Shown piece after piece: positions 16,552-25,139 of a stretch of 37,411 bases of DNA. Position numbers and translations under genes: made by a program. This DNA comes from M3007 sp964646615 (GTDB taxonomy: Bacteria > Bacteroidota > Bacteroidia > Chitinophagales > Saprospiraceae). Below the pieces are notes generated by a model. The model searched no databases, was not told where the DNA came from, and saw only the letters and a list, made by a program, of their open reading frames with translations. Position 1 is the first letter of the stretch. The number at the start of each line of letters is the position of its first letter. The stretch lies in NCBI GenBank assembly GCA_964646615.1, contig CAZYEV010000024.1, positions 1 through 37,411 on the forward strand, read 5' to 3'.

Positions 16552-17520
16552 TCAGGTTTTTGGCGTGTGATTTTGGTCATCTGGAGGGCTGTTTTCGGGG
16601 AAGAGGAAGCGGATGTTGCGCTGGAGTCCGTGGAATTTGGCGCGCTTGACGGCAGATTTTCGGAAGAGTTTTTGGAAGGTTTCTTCGGTGATGTCCAGCC
16701 ACTCGCGTTGGGTCATGGTCAGCAGGTCGGGGTGTGGCTCGAAGGCTGGCTCCTGATGTCGGCGGGCGAAGCGGTTCCAGGGGCAGACGTCCTGGCAGAC
16801 GTCGCAGCCGAACATCCAGTTGTCCATGTGGCCGCGGAAGTATTCGGGAATTTCGTCGCGCAGTTCGATGGTGAGGTAGGAGATGCACTTGGAGGCGTCG
16901 AGCCAGTAGCCGTTGGGGTGGATGGCCTCGGTAGGGCAGGCGTCAATGCAGCGCCGGCAGGTGCCGCAGTGGTCTCGGATGGGGTCGTCATGGGCCATTT
17001 CGAGGTCGCAGATGATTTCGGCCAGGAAGAAAAAGGAGCCGAATTTGGGGTTTATGGTCAGGGTGTGGCGTCCGTTCCAGCCGATGCCGGTGCGTCGTGC
17101 CCATTCGCGTTCGAGCACGGGGGCGCTGTCCACGAAGCAGCGGCCGTGGATGTTGCCGAATTGCTCTTGCATGTAAGCCAGCAGGGCTTTCAGACGCTCT
17201 TTGACCACGTGGTGATAATCTTCGCCGTAGGCATACTGGCTGATTTTGGGTGCCTGTGGGTCCTGTTGCTTTTCGGGGTTGAAATAGTTGTAGGCTAAGC
17301 AAATGACTGTTCGGGCGCCCGGGACCAACCGCGTAGGGTCAATGCGCAGGTCGAAGTAATTTTCCATGTAGGCCATTTTGCCGTGGGCGCCTTGCCGCAG
17401 CCAGGCCTCTAAGCGGCGGGCTTCGTCGTCCAAGCGTTCGGCGCGGGCAAAGCCGACGAAAATGAAGCCTAAGCGGTGGGCTTCGGCGCGCACCAATTCT
17501 GCCCGACGTTCCGGCGTCAT
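16552..17520 (-). CDS. queG: Epoxyqueuosine reductase QueG
   Basis: Cobalamin- and [4Fe-4S]-dependent enzyme that reduces epoxyqueuosine to queuosine in the wobble base of GUN-anticodon tRNAs (last step of queuosine synthesis). The two iron-sulphur motifs are CGTCRRCIDACPTEAI and CDVCQDVCPWN, in the order and spacing of QueG. The N-terminal region (HRLGFIFVGFARAERL) and the cobalamin-side stretch (YAYGEDYHHVVKERL) also fit. 322 residues from the ATG at 17520, close to typical; ATGs at 17532 and 17568 would lengthen it by 4 and 16 residues without matching the usual start. It follows the outer-membrane protein gene by 74 nt on the same strand. A glutamyl-queuosine tRNA synthetase is encoded about 3 kb away. 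Confidence 0.93.
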   Translation of the reverse strand: MTPERRAELVRAEAHRLGFIFVGFARAERLDDEARRLEAWLRQGAHGKMAYMENYFDLRIDPTRLVPGARTVICLAYNYFNPEKQQDPQAPKISQYAYGEDYHHVVKERLKALLAYMQEQFGNIHGRCFVDSAPVLEREWARRTGIGWNGRHTLTINPKFGSFFFLAEIICDLEMAHDDPIRDHCGTCRRCIDACPTEAIHPNGYWLDASKCISYLTIELRDEIPEYFRGHMDNWMFGCDVCQDVCPWNRFARRHQEPAFEPHPDLLTMTQREWLDITEETFQKLFRKSAVKRAKFHGLQRNIRFLFPENSPPDDQNHTPKT

Positions 17521-17594
17521 AGGGGCAAACATCGGTAAATTTTTGGGATTAACCACCGAAGAAAGCATTCCGACCGCCGCCGTTGGTGTGTTTG

Positions 17595-18281
17595 CTATGG
17601 GTCAACATTGAGCGCGTACGTCAGCCCTACATTGACGCCTAAAGCGCTCAGTCGGCTTGTTACTGTTCTTACATGTTCCATTTCCCGCAATCCGTATTGA
17701 TAGCGTACGTCGGTCAGCAGGTGCATCCTTTTGCCGATGGATAGCGATACTCCCACCCCGACGTCGGCCAGCATCTGGAAGCGTTGGTAGGCAGACATGT
17801 CGGTACTGCGCACCGTATAAATGTCAGGGTCAGAAAGCAATGTGCGCATATTGCCCACCGGCTTGGAGAGGGACTCGACCAGATAGGCCGATGCAAGCCC
17901 GCCTTCCAAATACAACCATTTGAAACGGAAAGGGCGCACGGTGAGCAAGACACTGCTCGTCCAGGCGCGCAGGCGCTCGCTGAAATAGCCCTGGAGCGGA
18001 GTAGAAGGATAGCCGTCCTCGGTAACTACTTCGATCAGGTTGCGGTAGTCTTGAAACCCTGACTCTGCACGCATGCCAAGCACATTGCCTGTTGCCCAGT
18101 CCAACACAACGGTGAAGCGACCGGCCGGTGCTGGTCGAAAACCCAGGTCGAAGTCTAACTCTTGTAAATACCATTGCCGAAAGGCCCAGTGCACCCCCGA
18201 AGAGCCCCCCAAACGCAGCTGCCCTTGAGCGCCAACGCCTGAGCAAATCAGCAAAAAGACGTAGAGAAAAATCTGTCGCAT
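17595..18281 (-). CDS. Outer-membrane beta-barrel protein, hypothetical
   Basis: 228 residues with a signal peptide (MRQIFLYVFLLICSGVGAQG, cleavage after AQ). The mature part is a run of alternating hydrophobic/aromatic strands with Gly turns (DLGFRPAPAGRFTVVLDWAT; LEGGLASAYLVESL; LADVGVGVSLSIGKRMHLL) and a C-terminal strand LGVNVGLTYALNVDP, typical of small Bacteroidota porin-like barrels (PorT/Omp-beta-brl family shape). The precise family is not recognised. It precedes queG on the same strand. Confidence 0.65.
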   Translation of the reverse strand: MRQIFLYVFLLICSGVGAQGQLRLGGSSGVHWAFRQWYLQELDFDLGFRPAPAGRFTVVLDWATGNVLGMRAESGFQDYRNLIEVVTEDGYPSTPLQGYFSERLRAWTSSVLLTVRPFRFKWLYLEGGLASAYLVESLSKPVGNMRTLLSDPDIYTVRSTDMSAYQRFQMLADVGVGVSLSIGKRMHLLTDVRYQYGLREMEHVRTVTSRLSALGVNVGLTYALNVDP

Positions 18282-18399
18282 ACTGCCTTGTTTTGCTTCA
18301 TTGGCGTCGTTGTGTTACAAGCCGTTGCCTGTTGGCAAAACACGGCTGCGTCTTTGGCGTTTTTGAGTACCTTGCACATCTTCCCCCCCTTTTTCGACT

Positions 18400-20358
18400 A
18401 TGCCTGTTTTATCGTTTTTTTTCAAAAAACACCGCCTGCCGTTGTTGCTGTTGTTGGCGCTTGCCGGGCCGTTGTTGGCCCAGAAGTACACCACTGCCGA
18501 GAGTACCTCGCCCAAAGCGCGAGCAGCGTATCTGGAGGGCCGCCGTTATCTGCGCGAGGGCAACGCCTTCCGCGGCCTGCGCTTTCTGGAGGACGCCATT
18601 CGCGAAGACTCTACCCTGATTGACGCACACATGCTGTGGGCCGAAGTGCACTTCGACCAGGAGCAATGGGAGGCGGCCGCGCGCGGCTACGAGCGGGTGC
18701 TGCGGCTGAACCCGACCTATCACCCTTCGGCGTCGTTCAATATGGCGCTGTGCAAGTGGAATTTGGATCGCTTCGAGGAGGCCAGCGCATACATTGAAAT
18801 GTTCTTGCAGTCGGGCGTCAAGGATGTCCGTCTGCTCTACCGGGCGCGCCGGCTGGCCGAAAACAGTCGCTTTGCTGCCGAGGCCGTCAAAAATCCCGTG
18901 CCCTTTGCGCCGCGCTCTGTGGGGCCTACCATCAACACGCCTTCGGATGAATACCTGCCCTCGCTGACGGCCGACGGCAACACAATGATCTTCACCCGCC
19001 GCGACCTGTACAACGAGGATTTCTATAAAAGCGAGCGCCAGCCCGATGGTTCGTGGGGGCGCGCCGAAAACCTCCGAGGGGTCAACACCCTGCAGAACGA
19101 GGGCGCGCAGGCCATCAATGCCGACGGGCGCTGGCTCGTCTTTACCGCCTGCAATCGCCGCAACGATGGCTCGCAAGGCAGCTGCGACCTCTATTGGTCC
19201 CAACTCAAAGACGGCGCCTGGACCAAACCTGTGCCCTTCAGCGCCGCTGTGAACTCGCCACACTGGGACGCGCAACCCACCATCAGCCCCGACAGCAAAA
19301 CCATCTTCTTCAGCAGCGACCGCCCCGGCGGACAGGGCGGCAAAGACCTGTGGTTCACCACCCGCCTGCCCAACGGACGCTTCACCGAGCCTCAAAACCT
19401 CGGCGCCCCCATCAACACCCTCGGCGACGAACAGGCGCCCTTCTTGCACCCCGACGGCCAGACGCTCTACTTCACCTCCGACGGACTGCCCGGCATGGGC
19501 AACAACGACCTCTATTTCAGCCGCCGAAACCCGGACGGCACCTGGAGCACGCCGCAAAACCTCGGCTACCCCATCAATACCAAAGGCCACGAAGGCACGC
19601 TCGTCGTCAGCTTAGACGGCTCCACCGCCTACTATGCCGCTGTGCTGCCCGGCGGTGCCGGCGGCTTAGATATCTATTCGTTCGATATGCCTGCCCACGC
19701 GCGCCCCAGGCCGGTTACTTACGTCAAAGCCATCGTTACCGACGCCATTACCGGTCGCCCACTCGTGGCTCGCGCCGTATGCACCGACCTGACTACCGGC
19801 CAGGAATACATCGCCGCATACACACAGGCCGATGGCTCGTTCCTCATCTGCCTGCAAGCCGGCAAAGACTTCGCCCTCAATGTGTCGAAGGAAAACTACC
19901 TCTTTCATTCTGAGCACTTTAACCTGGCCCAAACGGCCTCCTTCGACCAGCCCTTCCTGCTGCGCATTGCTCTACAGCCGCTGACGCCTGCCGACGAAGC
20001 TGCTCCAACACCGCCGCCAGCGCGCCCCGTTGTGCTGCGCAATGTCTTTTTTGAAACCGGCTCTGCCGCGCTGAAACCGGCCTCTACCGTCGAACTCGAC
20101 CAATTAGTGGCCCTGTTGAATGAAAATCCGCGCCTGCGCATTCAAATCAACGGCCATACCGACGACGTGGGCGACGACGCCAGCAATCAGGCCCTCTCCG
20201 AACGGCGCGCTAAAGCTGTTTACGATTATTTGGTGAGTAAAGGCATTGCTCCCGAACGCCTGCGCTACCGCGGCTTTGGCGAAAGCAGACCCATCCAGCC
20301 CAACGACACCCCCGAGGGCCGCGCCCAAAACCGGCGCACGGAGTTTGAGGTGTGGTAA
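18400..20358 (+). CDS. PorE-like T9SS-associated protein (TPR, PD40 propeller, CRD, OmpA C-terminus)
   Basis: 652 residues. The signal peptide (LPLLLLLALAGPLLAQ) ends near residue 28. Residues about 35-140 hold TPR-like helices (AYLEGRRYLREGNAFRGLRF; AAARGYERVLRLNP). Residues about 180-430 hold a propeller of WD40-like PD40 repeats (LPSLTADGNTMIFTRRD; AQPTISPDSKTIFFSSDR; GTLVVSLDGSTAYYAA). Residues about 434-530 hold a carboxypeptidase-regulatory-like domain (AIVTDAITGRPLVARAV). Residues about 541-652 hold an OmpA peptidoglycan-binding domain (INGHTDDVGDD; LSERRAKAVYDYL). This order matches PorE, the periplasmic T9SS component described in Porphyromonas gingivalis, but many Bacteroidota carry several paralogues with this layout, so the specific name is not assured. 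It stands alone: OMP/queG run the other way upstream and gluQRS is convergent downstream. Confidence 0.82.
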   Translation: MPVLSFFFKKHRLPLLLLLALAGPLLAQKYTTAESTSPKARAAYLEGRRYLREGNAFRGLRFLEDAIREDSTLIDAHMLWAEVHFDQEQWEAAARGYERVLRLNPTYHPSASFNMALCKWNLDRFEEASAYIEMFLQSGVKDVRLLYRARRLAENSRFAAEAVKNPVPFAPRSVGPTINTPSDEYLPSLTADGNTMIFTRRDLYNEDFYKSERQPDGSWGRAENLRGVNTLQNEGAQAINADGRWLVFTACNRRNDGSQGSCDLYWSQLKDGAWTKPVPFSAAVNSPHWDAQPTISPDSKTIFFSSDRPGGQGGKDLWFTTRLPNGRFTEPQNLGAPINTLGDEQAPFLHPDGQTLYFTSDGLPGMGNNDLYFSRRNPDGTWSTPQNLGYPINTKGHEGTLVVSLDGSTAYYAAVLPGGAGGLDIYSFDMPAHARPRPVTYVKAIVTDAITGRPLVARAVCTDLTTGQEYIAAYTQADGSFLICLQAGKDFALNVSKENYLFHSEHFNLAQTASFDQPFLLRIALQPLTPADEAAPTPPPARPVVLRNVFFETGSAALKPASTVELDQLVALLNENPRLRIQINGHTDDVGDDASNQALSERRAKAVYDYLVSKGIAPERLRYRGFGESRPIQPNDTPEGRAQNRRTEFEVW

Positions 20359-20411
20359 ATCGGCGCAAATGTGCTGAGGCGGCAGCGGTCATCTTGCGTT
20401 GCGGGCAGCAC

Positions 20412-21323
20412 TCAGAGGCGGTTCCATCCCTTCTGTCGGGCTGTTGCCAGCAGGGCTGCCGCGCTGCTGACCGGCTCTGCTATGCCCAGCCATTGGGCCA
20501 CCGTGCGGAACACCTCGGCGGGTGGCAGGGCATTTTTCGACGCCTCGGTGTGAAGCGCCCGGGCGCCAGCCGATTTCGACAGCTTGTGGCCTTGCTCATC
20601 GGTCAGCAGCGGGTGGTGCAGAAAGGCGACGCGCTCGAAGGCGCTCATGCCTGCGCATTGAGCCAGGTACTGTTGTGCCTGCGTGGAAGCCCTGAGGTCT
20701 TCGCCGCGGATAACGTGTGTGATGCCGAAGAAGACGTCGTCGGCCACCGACACCACCTGGTAGGCCGGGATGCCGTCGCGGCGGCGCACCACGAAGTCGG
20801 GCGGCATGTGCGCCGGGCGATGCGGCAGTGGCGTGCGGATGCGCCAGGCGACGTCAGCGTCGTCCAACGAGCAGGGCTGTTGCCGAAAGACCTCCGGATA
20901 CTGGCCGGCGAAAGGCGCCAGGTCGCGGCGCGATTTGGCGCAGGCAAACAGGAATTGGCGTTCGCGAAGCGTGTTCAGCAGCGCTTCGTACAGCGGCAGG
21001 CGGTGGCGTTGCGACCACTCGCGCTCTAAGTCTTCGGGCGAGCGCGGGCCTTCGTCCCAGTCTAAGCCCAGCCATTGAAGGGTATCGAAGATGTTTTGCA
21101 CGTACTCGGGCCGCTTGCGTTCGGCGTCCAGGTCGTCTATGCGCAAGAGGAGCCGAGCCTGCGGCTGAAGGCGCGCGGCCAGCCAGTTGAGGGTGAAGTT
21201 GACGGCGTTGCCGAGGTGCAAAAAGCCGGAGGGCGTGGGCGCTATGCGCAGGCGGCTTTGCGGCCCGAGGCTGCGCACGAAGGCGGCCCATTCGTCGGCA
21301 AAAGCGATTGCCGGACGCTCCAT
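20412..21323 (-). CDS. gluQ: Glutamyl-queuosine tRNA(Asp) synthetase (GluQRS)
   Basis: Truncated glutamyl-tRNA synthetase paralogue that attaches glutamate to the queuosine of tRNA(Asp). 303 residues, the usual length for GluQRS; it lacks the anticodon-binding domain of full GluRS. RIAPTPSGFLHLGNAVNF carries the HIGH-type motif, RIDDLDAERKRP follows, a region with two Cys (FACAKSRRD and QQPCSL) sits where the family has a zinc site, and HKLSKSAGA is the KMSKS motif. It starts 10 nt after the stop of the TPR lipoprotein gene on the same strand, so they are probably cotranscribed. QueG, which makes its substrate, is encoded about 3 kb away. Confidence 0.87.
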   Translation of the reverse strand: MERPAIAFADEWAAFVRSLGPQSRLRIAPTPSGFLHLGNAVNFTLNWLAARLQPQARLLLRIDDLDAERKRPEYVQNIFDTLQWLGLDWDEGPRSPEDLEREWSQRHRLPLYEALLNTLRERQFLFACAKSRRDLAPFAGQYPEVFRQQPCSLDDADVAWRIRTPLPHRPAHMPPDFVVRRRDGIPAYQVVSVADDVFFGITHVIRGEDLRASTQAQQYLAQCAGMSAFERVAFLHHPLLTDEQGHKLSKSAGARALHTEASKNALPPAEVFRTVAQWLGIAEPVSSAAALLATARQKGWNRL

Positions 21324-21332
21324 GGCGGCCAG

Positions 21333-22211
21333 TTACTGCGGTTTGTTCTGCTCGAAGCGTTTGATGAGTTCTTCCAGCGGCGTGCCTAAATTTTTCAGAG
21401 CAGCCTGCACGTCATCGGCATATTCAGGGTCGTTGGGGTAGCGCTTCAGGAAGTCCTCGTAGGTTTGTTTGGCCCGCTCTATGTCTTTGAGGTCGTCTTC
21501 GTAGATGATGCCCATCATGAACAGCGCGAGGGGGGCGCTGCGCTGCTGGGGCATGTTTTCGGCCACATAGTAGTAAAGGCGCAGGGCTGTGTTGGGTTCT
21601 CCGATGGAGCGCGCCAGCCCGGCGGCTTGTGCGTAGAGGCTGGCGGCCTTGTTGGGGTCGGGGCTTTCGAGCACGATGGCATACCCTTCGGCGGTTTGGA
21701 TGAACTTTTCGGCCAGGGCGCGGTCGGGTTCGTTGGCAGCGAGCAGCTGTCGGTCCATGCGGGCTAAGCAGGAATCAAGCCAGCGGGTATTTTGCTCCAG
21801 TGTGAAGCGCATCAGGTCAATCTCATCGGGGTTGCGCGACAGGTCTGGCGTTGCGCGGTTTTTGTACAGCCTCCAGATGCGCGCCAGCAGGCCCGTAGCA
21901 TCGGCCACATCGGCCTGGGCGCCGTGGTCTTTGATGGCTGCTGTTGCCAGCCGCACGGCGCCTACGTTGTCGCGCTCGTTGATGAACTTCAGCTCGGCCG
22001 CCCGCGTCAGGTAGCGCGCATTATCGGCGTGGTGGTCGGGGTGTGCCTTTGCTGCCTCCTGGTAGAGGGCTATCAGCTCGGCCACTACTTTCGGGTCGGC
22101 AGTCTCGGCTATCTGGCTCTCTAAGGCCTGTATCTTCTTCTCATACGAGGTTCCGCATGCCGCCAGCAACATGCACACAGCGGCTAAGTACAACAAGGAT
22201 TTTGCGCTCAT
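21333..22211 (-). CDS. TPR-containing lipoprotein
   Basis: 292 residues beginning with a lipoprotein signal peptide (SLLYLAAVCMLLAACGTS, lipobox LLAAC, acylated Cys near residue 19). The remainder is helical with TPR-like character: KKIQALESQIAETAD, then ALIALYQEAAKAHPDHHADN-like repeats, SLYAQAAGLARSIGEPNTAL near the middle and ERAKQTYEDFLKRYPNDPEY near the C-terminus, which resembles outer-membrane lipoproteins of the YfgM/BamD-like TPR group. An ATG at 22244 adds 11 residues before the better start at 22211. It lies downstream of a purM terminator and directly upstream of gluQRS. Confidence 0.75.
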   Translation of the reverse strand: MSAKSLLYLAAVCMLLAACGTSYEKKIQALESQIAETADPKVVAELIALYQEAAKAHPDHHADNARYLTRAAELKFINERDNVGAVRLATAAIKDHGAQADVADATGLLARIWRLYKNRATPDLSRNPDEIDLMRFTLEQNTRWLDSCLARMDRQLLAANEPDRALAEKFIQTAEGYAIVLESPDPNKAASLYAQAAGLARSIGEPNTALRLYYYVAENMPQQRSAPLALFMMGIIYEDDLKDIERAKQTYEDFLKRYPNDPEYADDVQAALKNLGTPLEELIKRFEQNKPQ

Positions 22212-22230
22212 ATGTCCAGTTTTTTTGATA

Positions 22231-22252
22231 AAAAACAGCGGCAAGCGCCGCC
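22231..22252 (-). terminator. Rho-independent terminator after purM
   Basis: On the minus strand GCGGC-GCTT-GCCGC is followed by TGTTTTTT. It lies 77 nt after the purM stop and before the TPR lipoprotein gene. Confidence 0.6.
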
Positions 22253-22328
22253 ATTATTTTTTGAAAATACGGATTTTCATGCCTCGGGCTATCGCTCTCA
22301 GGTGTGGCCTGAAATCGGGTAGAAGACC

Positions 22329-23510
22329 CTACTCGGTGTATTCAAACACGCCAAACGGGCTGTGAACGGTAACGCAGGCGCCTTCGTATGCCTCTACGCG
22401 CCCGACTACCTGCGCGGCGATGCCGAAGTCGGCAGCGATGCGCACCAGTTCGCTGGCGCCAGTTTCAGAGGTATAGACCTCCATGCGGTGGCCCATGTTG
22501 AAGACCCGGTACATTTCGGCCCAGTCGGTCTGGCCGCTGGCCTGAATAAGGCGGAACACTGGCGGTGGGTTGAAGAGGTTGTCCTTGATGACGCGGGCGT
22601 TATGCAGGAATTTCAGCACCTTCGTCTGCCCGCCGCCGGTGCAGTGGATGAGGCCGTGCACGTGGTCGCGGCAGCGCTCCAGGAAAGCGCGCAGCACCGG
22701 CGCATAAGTGCGCGTAGGCGAGAGCAAGAGCTGCCCCACGGTCAGGCGCTGGCCTTCTACCTCCACTTCTTCTGTGAGGCGGTGCTTTCCGCTATAGGCC
22801 AGTTCGGCGGGCATGGCCGGGTCGTAGCTTTCCGGGTATCGCGTGGCGTATTCTTTAGCCAGGGTATCGTGGCGGGCCGCCGTGAGGCCGTTGCTGCCGA
22901 TGCCGCTGTTGTAGTAGTTTTCGTAGGCAGCCTGCCCGAAGGAGGCCAGCCCGACGACGACGTGGCCCGGCTGGATGCGATTGACGACCACCTCGCTGCG
23001 CAGCATACGGGAGAAGGCGGTGAAGCCCACATCCACGGTGCGCACTAAGTCGCCCACGTCGGCCGTTTCGCCGCCGGCCAGGTGGAGGCGGATGCCCCAA
23101 GGGCGCATGGTCTCGGCAAAGTCGGCAGCGCCTTCGATGAGCGCCTGCAGTACCTCGCCGGGGATGTGGTTGCGGTTGCGCCCGATGGTGTTCGACAGCA
23201 CCACGTGGTCGGTGCAGCCCACGCAAGCCATATCGTCTAAGTTCATGACGATAGCGTCTTGCACGATGCCGGCCCATACCGACAGGTCGCCCGTTTCGCG
23301 CCAGTACAGGTACGCCAGCGCCGCTTTGGTACCGGCGGTGTCGGCATGCAGCACATTGCAATAGGCCGGGTCGCCGGCGGCCACGTCGGGGAGTATTTTG
23401 CAAAAGGCCTCCGGATACAGCCCTTTGTCCAACTGGCGGATGGCGGCATGTACGTCCGATTTGGAGGCCGATACGCCGCGCTGGTCGTATTTAGAAGAAG
23501 TGGTTGCCAT
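22329..23510 (-). CDS. purM: Phosphoribosylformylglycinamidine cyclo-ligase (AIR synthase)
   Basis: Fifth step of purine synthesis: ATP-dependent ring closure of FGAM to AIR. 393 residues, the longer Bacteroidota form of PurM. The N-terminus reads KYDQRGVSASKSDVHAAI, the substrate-binding part has DTAGTKAALAYLYWRETGDL and DAIVMNLDDMACVGCTD, and HLAGGETADVGDLV is the metal/ATP-binding stretch. IHCTGGGQTKVLKF and FNMGHRMEVYT lie in the C-terminal half. The ATG at 23510 (MATTSSKYDQRG) matches the usual start; 23519 adds three residues. It follows the GlmU-like gene by about 37 nt on the same strand; a terminator follows at 22231-22252. Confidence 0.9.
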   Translation of the reverse strand: MATTSSKYDQRGVSASKSDVHAAIRQLDKGLYPEAFCKILPDVAAGDPAYCNVLHADTAGTKAALAYLYWRETGDLSVWAGIVQDAIVMNLDDMACVGCTDHVVLSNTIGRNRNHIPGEVLQALIEGAADFAETMRPWGIRLHLAGGETADVGDLVRTVDVGFTAFSRMLRSEVVVNRIQPGHVVVGLASFGQAAYENYYNSGIGSNGLTAARHDTLAKEYATRYPESYDPAMPAELAYSGKHRLTEEVEVEGQRLTVGQLLLSPTRTYAPVLRAFLERCRDHVHGLIHCTGGGQTKVLKFLHNARVIKDNLFNPPPVFRLIQASGQTDWAEMYRVFNMGHRMEVYTSETGASELVRIAADFGIAAQVVGRVEAYEGACVTVHSPFGVFEYTE

Positions 23511-23546
23511 GCTGTCCATGAACGCCTCTATGCCTGGTGTGGCGCG

Positions 23547-24758
23547 CTATTTTTCCCAGGTGCGCCAGGGCGCCGTTTGCTCGTAAACGTGTTGTAAGAT
23601 GGCCTTGTCTAAATCTGTCAAGGTTTGATTACGCCGCTGCAGGACGCGCTGCGCCGTTTCGCAGGCTTCGGCGAAGTTGTACGTGCGGAAGCCTGCCTCC
23701 GGGCCACCCCAGGCGAAGTCGGGAATGAAATTGCGCGGGTAACCCGAGCCGAATACATTGGCAAAGACACCCACAACGGTGCCGGTATTGAACATGGTGT
23801 TGATACCGCATTTGGCGTGGTCGCCCATGAACAGGCCGCACAGTTGGGCGCCTGTCCGGACAAACCGGCCTTCGGCGTAATCCCAGAGTTTGACTTCGCC
23901 GTAGTTGTTTTTCAGGTTTGAATTGTTGGTGTCGGCGCCGAGGTTGCACCATTCGCCGATGACGGAGTCGCCGATAAAGCCTTCGTGGGCTTTGTTGGAA
24001 TGGCCCAGGAAGATGGAGCGAGTTACCTCTCCGCCCACTTTGCAGCCGGGGCCAATGGTGGTGGGGCCGTAGATGCGCGCGCCCATTTTTAGCAGAGCCC
24101 CATCGCCTACGACGACCGGGCCGCGCAGCAGGCAGCCCTCCATCACTTCGGCATCCTTGCCAATGTAGATAGGCCCTTCGGTGGTATTGAGCGTGCAGGC
24201 CTCTAGGCGTGCCCCTGGCTCGATGAAAAGGCGCTCCGCAGGGCCAATAAGCCGGTTGGACTCGGGCAATGGCGCCGACGCGCGGTCGCGTGTAACCCAC
24301 TGAAAATCGGCCTCAATGGCTGCGCCATTTTGTTGGGTCAACTCCCAGAGCCGCCGAATGCTCACCACCGGGATGTCGGGGTCGAGTTCGATGCCGTTCA
24401 GCTCGCGCACCTCTTCGTCTTCAATGAGCGTCTCGAATTGAAACGCATCTAAGCGCGCGGCGATGAGCTCACCATCCATCAAGAGCGCTTCGCTGAAGCC
24501 CAACTGCTCGATGCGGCGGCAAAGCAACTCGTTGGGCAGAATGCCGGCATTCAGCACTAAGTTTTCGCTTTCAATGCGAATGGGATACTTCTCCTGCAGG
24601 TGTTCTTGCGTGATGTAGGAGGCAAAGGCATTCAGGTGGCGTTCCCATTTGCCGCGTATGGTGAAAATACCCAGCCGCAGCTCGCCCATGGGGCGGGTGG
24701 CGGTCAGCGGCAACAGGTGATTGCGCGCGTCGGAGTCAAACAGAATGAGGTTTTGCAT
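23547..24758 (-). CDS. GlmU-like sugar nucleotidyltransferase with left-handed beta-helix
   Basis: 403 residues. The N-terminus (NLILFDSDARNHLLPLTATR then PMGELRLGIFTIRGKWE) is the Bacteroidota NTP_transf_4-type nucleotidyltransferase module rather than the canonical LAAGxGTRM of GlmU. The second half is a left-handed beta-helix of hexapeptide repeats (YIGKDAEVMEGCLLRGPVVV; IYGPTTIGPGCKVGGEV; GEWCNLGADTNNSNLKNNYG). It probably makes a UDP- or other NDP-sugar, perhaps UDP-GlcNAc for the envelope, but specificity is not clear. The ATG at 24758 starts directly at the conserved block; 24788 adds ten residues. A TACTTTTG element lies 28 nt upstream, just after the rpmE2 terminator. Confidence 0.82.
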   Translation of the reverse strand: MQNLILFDSDARNHLLPLTATRPMGELRLGIFTIRGKWERHLNAFASYITQEHLQEKYPIRIESENLVLNAGILPNELLCRRIEQLGFSEALLMDGELIAARLDAFQFETLIEDEEVRELNGIELDPDIPVVSIRRLWELTQQNGAAIEADFQWVTRDRASAPLPESNRLIGPAERLFIEPGARLEACTLNTTEGPIYIGKDAEVMEGCLLRGPVVVGDGALLKMGARIYGPTTIGPGCKVGGEVTRSIFLGHSNKAHEGFIGDSVIGEWCNLGADTNNSNLKNNYGEVKLWDYAEGRFVRTGAQLCGLFMGDHAKCGINTMFNTGTVVGVFANVFGSGYPRNFIPDFAWGGPEAGFRTYNFAEACETAQRVLQRRNQTLTDLDKAILQHVYEQTAPWRTWEK

Positions 24759-24785
24759 CGAGCCGTCGAACCGTTTCGTCGGGCG

Positions 24786-24793
24786 CAAAAGTA
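24786..24793 (-). promoter_or_regulatory. -7 promoter element of the GlmU-like gene
   Basis: The minus strand reads TACTTTTG, a full TAnnTTTG match, immediately after the rpmE2 terminator hairpin and 28 nt before the ATG at 24758. I see no TTG at the expected upstream distance. Confidence 0.5.
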
Positions 24794-24838
24794 AAAAGAA
24801 CCGCGAAGGCGTGCACTTTTCCTGCTCGCCTTCGCGGT
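24792..24838 (-). terminator. Rho-independent terminator after rpmE2
   Basis: Perfect 12-bp arms ACCGCGAAGGCG (24800-24811) and CGCCTTCGCGGT (24827-24838), followed on the minus strand by TCTTTTTACTTTTG. It lies about 40 nt after the rpmE2 stop and overlaps the -7 element of the next gene. Confidence 0.85.
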
Positions 24839-24878
24839 AAACCCAGCGAATAGGGCACTGCGGTGTTTGGGCCGAAGT

Positions 24879-25139
24879 TTACTTGGCGAACTTCGTGTTC
24901 GCAAACTTCTTGTTGAACTTGTCAATACGGCCCGCCGTATCCACGTACTTCATCTTACCCGTGAAAAATGGATGGCTGTAAGCCGAAATTTCCATTTTCA
25001 CCAGCGGGTATTCCTGACCGTCTTCCCAAACAATGGTTTCTTTCGTGTTTACGCACGAACGGCCCAAGAAAGCCTCGTCGGTGGAAATATCTTTGAACAC
25101 CACAATGCGGTAATTCTTCGGATGGATATCTTTCTTCAT
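24879..25139 (-). CDS. rpmE2: 50S ribosomal protein L31 type B
   Basis: 86 residues starting MKKDIHPKNYRIVVFKD, with TKETIVWEDGQEYPLVKMEI and SAYSHPFFTGKMKYVD, the L31 pattern. It lacks the CxxC pairs of the zinc-binding form (a single Cys in GRSCVNTK), so it is the zinc-independent type. The ORF is open to 25253 but the ATG at 25139 matches the family start and lies 34 nt downstream of a full promoter (25173-25204). A perfect terminator follows. Confidence 0.95.
   Translation of the reverse strand: MKKDIHPKNYRIVVFKDISTDEAFLGRSCVNTKETIVWEDGQEYPLVKMEISAYSHPFFTGKMKYVDTAGRIDKFNKKFANTKFAK

Noticed and set aside
18409..19590. 393-codon open frame antisense to the PorE-like gene
   Set aside because: Val/Gly/Ala-rich low-information translation; the sense frame shows signal peptide, PD40 and OmpA motifs.
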